Positions 61,151-64,000 of a stretch of 64,000 nt of DNA are shown here, piece after piece (within the stretch, counting starts at the first letter, position 1; every line of letters begins with the position of its first letter). The notes under the pieces are model-generated. The model did not search any database. It saw nothing but the letters and a program-made list of their open reading frames with translations, and was not told where the DNA came from. The position numbers were made by a program, and so were the translations under genes. The DNA is taken from assembly GCF_016863275.1 (NCBI RefSeq), contig NZ_BOOO01000024.1, positions 1 through 64,000 on the forward strand. The letters run 5' to 3'. Source of the stretch: Planotetraspora mira (GTDB taxonomy: Bacteria; Actinomycetota; Actinomycetes; Streptosporangiales; Streptosporangiaceae).

Positions 61151-62830
61151 GTGTCCTCTTCATCCGATTGGCCTGCGACCAGGGGCCACAGCGTGCAAGT
61201 GAGCCGTCTGACCCATGTGCTCCCTGACGGCAGGCCGTTGCTGAACGACGTGTCGTTCCGGATCGGCGAGGGAACCAAGGCCGCCCTGGTCGGCCCCAAC
61301 GGGGCGGGCAAGACGACCCTGATCCGGCTGATCGCCGGAGACCTCCAGCCGATCGAGGGATCGGTGACCCACGCCGGCGGACTGGGCGTGATGCGGCAGT
61401 TCATCGGCAGTCTGCGGGGCGCGGGTGAGAGCTCTCCGGGAGGAGACGGCCGCGACAGCCGTACGGTCCAGGACCTGCTGCTCAGCGTCGCTCCCGTGCG
61501 CGTGAAGGAGGCGGCGGAGCGGCTCGCCGGCGCCGAACTCGCGATGATGGAGCGCGAGGACGAGAAGACACAGATGCGCTACGCCCAGGCGATCACCGAC
61601 TACACCGACGCCGGCGGTTACGACATCGAGGTGCTCTGGGACACCTGCACGATGGCAGCGCTCGGCGCGCCATACGACAACGTGAAATATCGGGACCTCA
61701 CCACGCTGTCGGGCGGCGAGCAGAAGAGGCTCGCGCTGGAGGCCCTGCTCCGGGGACCCGACCAGACCCTCCTCCTCGACGAGCCCGACAACTACCTCGA
61801 CGTGCCCGGCAAGATCTGGCTCGAACAGGCTCTGCGGGAGACCCCCAAGACCGTGCTGCTGGTCTCGCACGATCGCCAGTTGCTGGCCAACGCCGTCGAC
61901 CGGATCGTCACCGTCGAGTCGGGGAACGTCTGGATCCACGGGGGCGGCTTCGCCACATACTCCGAGGCGCGCAAGGATCGCAACGAGCGGCTCGACGAGC
62001 TTCGCCGCCGCTGGGACGAGGAGCACGCCAAGCTGAAGCGCCTGGTCGTGATGCTGCGGCAGAAGGCGACCTACAACGACGGCATGGCCGCGCCCTACCA
62101 CGCGGCCCAGACCCGGCTGCGCCGGTTCGAGGAGGCCGGGCCGCCCGAGCTCGCCCCGAAGGACCAGCTCATCAGCATGCGCCTGCGCGGCGGCCGCACC
62201 GCCAAGCGTGCCGTGATCTGTGAGAATCTCGAGCTCAGCGGCTTGATGAAGCCGTTCGACCTGGAGATCTGGTACGGCGAGCGCGTCGCCGTCCTGGGCT
62301 CCAACGGCTCGGGCAAGTCGCACTTCCTGCGCCTGATCGCGGGGGAGGACGTCCGGCACACCGGGGTGGCGCGTCTGGGTGCGCGGGTCGTCCCCGGGCA
62401 CTTCGCGCAGACCCACGCCCGGCCCGAACTGCTCGGGCGCACGCCCTGCGAGATCGTGATGACCGAGCACGCCCGCCTGAAGAACGAGGCCATGAAGGCG
62501 CTCGCCCGCTACGAACTGGCCGGCGGCGTCGCCGAGCAGCGGTTCGAGACGCTCTCCGGTGGTCAGCAGGCCCGGTTGCAGATCCTGCTGCTCGAGATGT
62601 CCGGGGCCACGCTGCTGCTGCTCGACGAGCCGACCGACAACCTCGACCTGGCCAGCGCCGAGGCGCTCCAGGCCGGACTGGACGCCTTCGACGGCACGGT
62701 CCTCGCGGTCACGCACGACCGCTGGTTCGCCGACGACTTCGATCGATACATGGTGTTCGGCGCCGACGGCCGCGTCTACGAATCGCCGGAGCCGGTCTGG
62801 GACGAGACGCGGGTGGTCCGCCCGCGATAA
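61151..62830 (+). CDS. ABC-F family ATP-binding protein
   Basis: 559 residues with two ABC domains and no membrane part. Walker A GPNGAGKTT (about 47) and GSNGSGKSH (about 383); signatures LSGGEQKRLALE and LSGGQQARLQ; Walker B LLLDEPDNYLD and LLLDEPTDNLD. The linker (RNERLDELRRRWDEEHAKLKR) is a charged coiled coil as in ABC-F proteins, which act on the ribosome or give antibiotic resistance. GTG 61151. Which ABC-F subfamily cannot be said. Confidence 0.95.
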   Translation: MSSSSDWPATRGHSVQVSRLTHVLPDGRPLLNDVSFRIGEGTKAALVGPNGAGKTTLIRLIAGDLQPIEGSVTHAGGLGVMRQFIGSLRGAGESSPGGDGRDSRTVQDLLLSVAPVRVKEAAERLAGAELAMMEREDEKTQMRYAQAITDYTDAGGYDIEVLWDTCTMAALGAPYDNVKYRDLTTLSGGEQKRLALEALLRGPDQTLLLDEPDNYLDVPGKIWLEQALRETPKTVLLVSHDRQLLANAVDRIVTVESGNVWIHGGGFATYSEARKDRNERLDELRRRWDEEHAKLKRLVVMLRQKATYNDGMAAPYHAAQTRLRRFEEAGPPELAPKDQLISMRLRGGRTAKRAVICENLELSGLMKPFDLEIWYGERVAVLGSNGSGKSHFLRLIAGEDVRHTGVARLGARVVPGHFAQTHARPELLGRTPCEIVMTEHARLKNEAMKALARYELAGGVAEQRFETLSGGQQARLQILLLEMSGATLLLLDEPTDNLDLASAEALQAGLDAFDGTVLAVTHDRWFADDFDRYMVFGADGRVYESPEPVWDETRVVRPR

Positions 62831-62848
62831 ACCACGATAAATAGCAAT

Positions 62849-62868
62849 AAGACTCGATTAATCGTCTT
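62849..62868. promoter_or_regulatory. AT-rich dyad after the ABC-F gene
   Basis: CGATTAATCG is a perfect 10-bp palindrome inside near-palindromic AAGACT...TCTT. It lies 19 bp after the ABC-F stop in an AT-rich patch; terminator of that gene or operator for the next. Confidence 0.45.
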
Positions 62869-63045
62869 GATTGCGGCCGACTCGATGCCCGGACGGCGAC
62901 TGCCCGCTCATCACGCGCACGGAACGGCGTTTCCGGCGACGGGTGCGCGGCCGGTTGAGAAGGCGAAGAGAACGGCCGTTAAAAACAACGCACGCCTTGC
63001 GCGTGTCACCGGTCCGGCCATCTGGTTCCGGGTTAAGACGGCTGA

Positions 63046-63837
63046 GTGACGCGACGCACCCACATCACGATCGCCCTCGCCCTCGCCGGACTGGTGACCA
63101 CGGCGTGCTCCGGCGACGACAATTCGAACGGCCTCCGGCCGCTCTCTCTGAAGGAGCAGGCCTCCTCCGTCGTCAAGTCGGGCAGCGGTTACGTGGTGAG
63201 CTGGGCGGGCGTGCTCAGCAACGCCAACCGCTGGCACTTCGGCGAGAACGCGGTCGCCGTGATCACCGCTGTCGACGCCGCCGGCAAGGAGGTCGTCCAC
63301 ATGGAGCAGCCGCTCGACGCGGTCGCTCCGGGCGCGTCGTTGCCCTTCTCCGGCCAGGTGACCTCCAGCGCCAAGCCCGTCCGCGTGAAGATCGACTACA
63401 GGCCGGCCTCGTGGCGTGCCGCGACCCGGATACCGTCGGCCTTCCTGGCCTTCCCGGTGTCCGAGGTCTCGACCGACCGGCTGCCGGCCGGTTCCTACCT
63501 GGTGACCGGCTACGTCTCCGACCCGTTCCTGAAGGCGGCCGACGGGCTCGCGGTCACCGCGCTGCTGCGGGACGCCGGGGGCAAGCTGGCGGGAGGCGGC
63601 ACCGCCTACGTCGACGACGTCCGCGCGGGTGACAAGCGCCGTTTCGTCATCACCGTGGAGGGGGTGCGCGGAGCCGTCGCCAAGACCGACGTCCTGGTCA
63701 CCACCTGGGGCGCGACGGCCAAGCCGTACGAGGACCTGGCCACCGCGGGGGCGGTCCCCATCCACACGGTCATGCCCACCACTGAGCCGTTCGTCAAGGA
63801 CCGCGGCTACCAGACGATCACCGATCGGCGTCAGTGA
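63046..63837 (+). CDS. Putative lipoprotein with beta-sandwich-like repeats
   Basis: 263 residues, GTG start. Lipid Cys C21 (VTTAC). SGYVVSWAGVLSNANRWHFGENAVAVITAVDAAG resembles an FxLYD-type strand; a second similar unit follows (SYLVTGYVSDPFLKAADGLAVTALLRDAGG). No enzyme motif. Anchored outside the membrane; function unknown. Confidence 0.82.
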   Translation: MTRRTHITIALALAGLVTTACSGDDNSNGLRPLSLKEQASSVVKSGSGYVVSWAGVLSNANRWHFGENAVAVITAVDAAGKEVVHMEQPLDAVAPGASLPFSGQVTSSAKPVRVKIDYRPASWRAATRIPSAFLAFPVSEVSTDRLPAGSYLVTGYVSDPFLKAADGLAVTALLRDAGGKLAGGGTAYVDDVRAGDKRRFVITVEGVRGAVAKTDVLVTTWGATAKPYEDLATAGAVPIHTVMPTTEPFVKDRGYQTITDRRQ

Positions 63838-63922
63838 GACAGCCCGTCGGCGGCATCGGTCACCCGGAACCGGCGACGACCCACTGTGGATCTTGAAATC
63901 GGAGGCAGGTTACCGTAACGGC

Positions 63923-64000
63923 ATGACGAGCCCCAGGATCGTGGTCTTCGGAGCCACCGGCTTCACCGGCGGGCTCATCGTCGAGGCTCTGCTCGCGATC
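63923..64000 (+). CDS. Saccharopine dehydrogenase-like protein (5' end only)
   Basis: First 26 codons, cut by the window edge. SPRIVVFGATGFTGGLIVEALL is the Rossmann loop of the saccharopine-dehydrogenase/trans-acting enoyl reductase family. GGAGG lies about 20 nt upstream of the ATG, which is rather far. Confidence is limited by length. Confidence 0.75.
   Translation, partial: MTSPRIVVFGATGFTGGLIVEALLAI

Overview
The window is high-GC DNA with dense coding, frequent GTG/TTG starts, a chaplin-like surface protein, an ECF41-type sigma factor, a HAIR (HspR) site in front of an Hsp20 gene and a dTMP kinase fused to an MFS-like membrane domain. This points to a filamentous actinomycete, most likely of the Streptosporangiaceae (Nonomuraea/Microbispora/Streptosporangium type). 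That placement is inference from gene content, not a database match.

Layout. 1-3860: polysaccharide use, with a cut secreted ricin-lectin gene, a secreted GH30 glycosidase with a ricin module, and a ManD-like sugar-acid dehydratase. 4326-11997: a complete Fxs locus. It has a 57-residue precursor ending in F-N-S-S-I (FxsA, too short for routine gene calling), a radical SAM/SPASM maturase fused to an HEXXH domain (FxsB), a TIR-like protein (FxsC) and a 1296-residue P-loop/TIR/NB-ARC/TPR protein (FxsT). FxsA and FxsB families are described as makers of three-residue cyclophane peptides; the role of the NLR-like FxsC/FxsT half is, to my knowledge, open. 12000-15819: an alpha/beta hydrolase and a three-gene copper-type envelope operon. 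15983-22518: tandem paralogous secreted FG-GAP proteins sharing an almost identical upstream element. 22760-25410: a PknB-type kinase, Hsp20 with HspR operator, and tRNA-Leu(GAG). 25627-29840: an M20 peptidase, a small membrane protein and an eight-repeat chaplin-like protein.

30170-41490 is the conserved core: DUF5703, topA, a metallophosphoesterase, MFS-dTMP kinase, holB, a PSP1 protein, a secreted peptidase and tRNA-Thr(CGU). Between tmk and holB lies the most unusual non-coding structure of the window: ten copies of a GTGATCATGCAC-type motif at an exact 53-bp period, five in one orientation and five in the other, symmetric about 37291.5.

41707-64000 is accessory metabolism and regulation: many divergent regulator/target pairs (HxlR/NmrA-like, TetR/DUF2218, LysR/SDR, TetR/SDR) whose operators can be seen as palindromes, plus hydrolases, HAD proteins, an ABC-F ATPase, a lipoprotein and, at the right edge, the first 26 codons of a saccharopine-dehydrogenase-like gene. 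I saw no transposase, integrase, CRISPR array, rRNA or replication origin.
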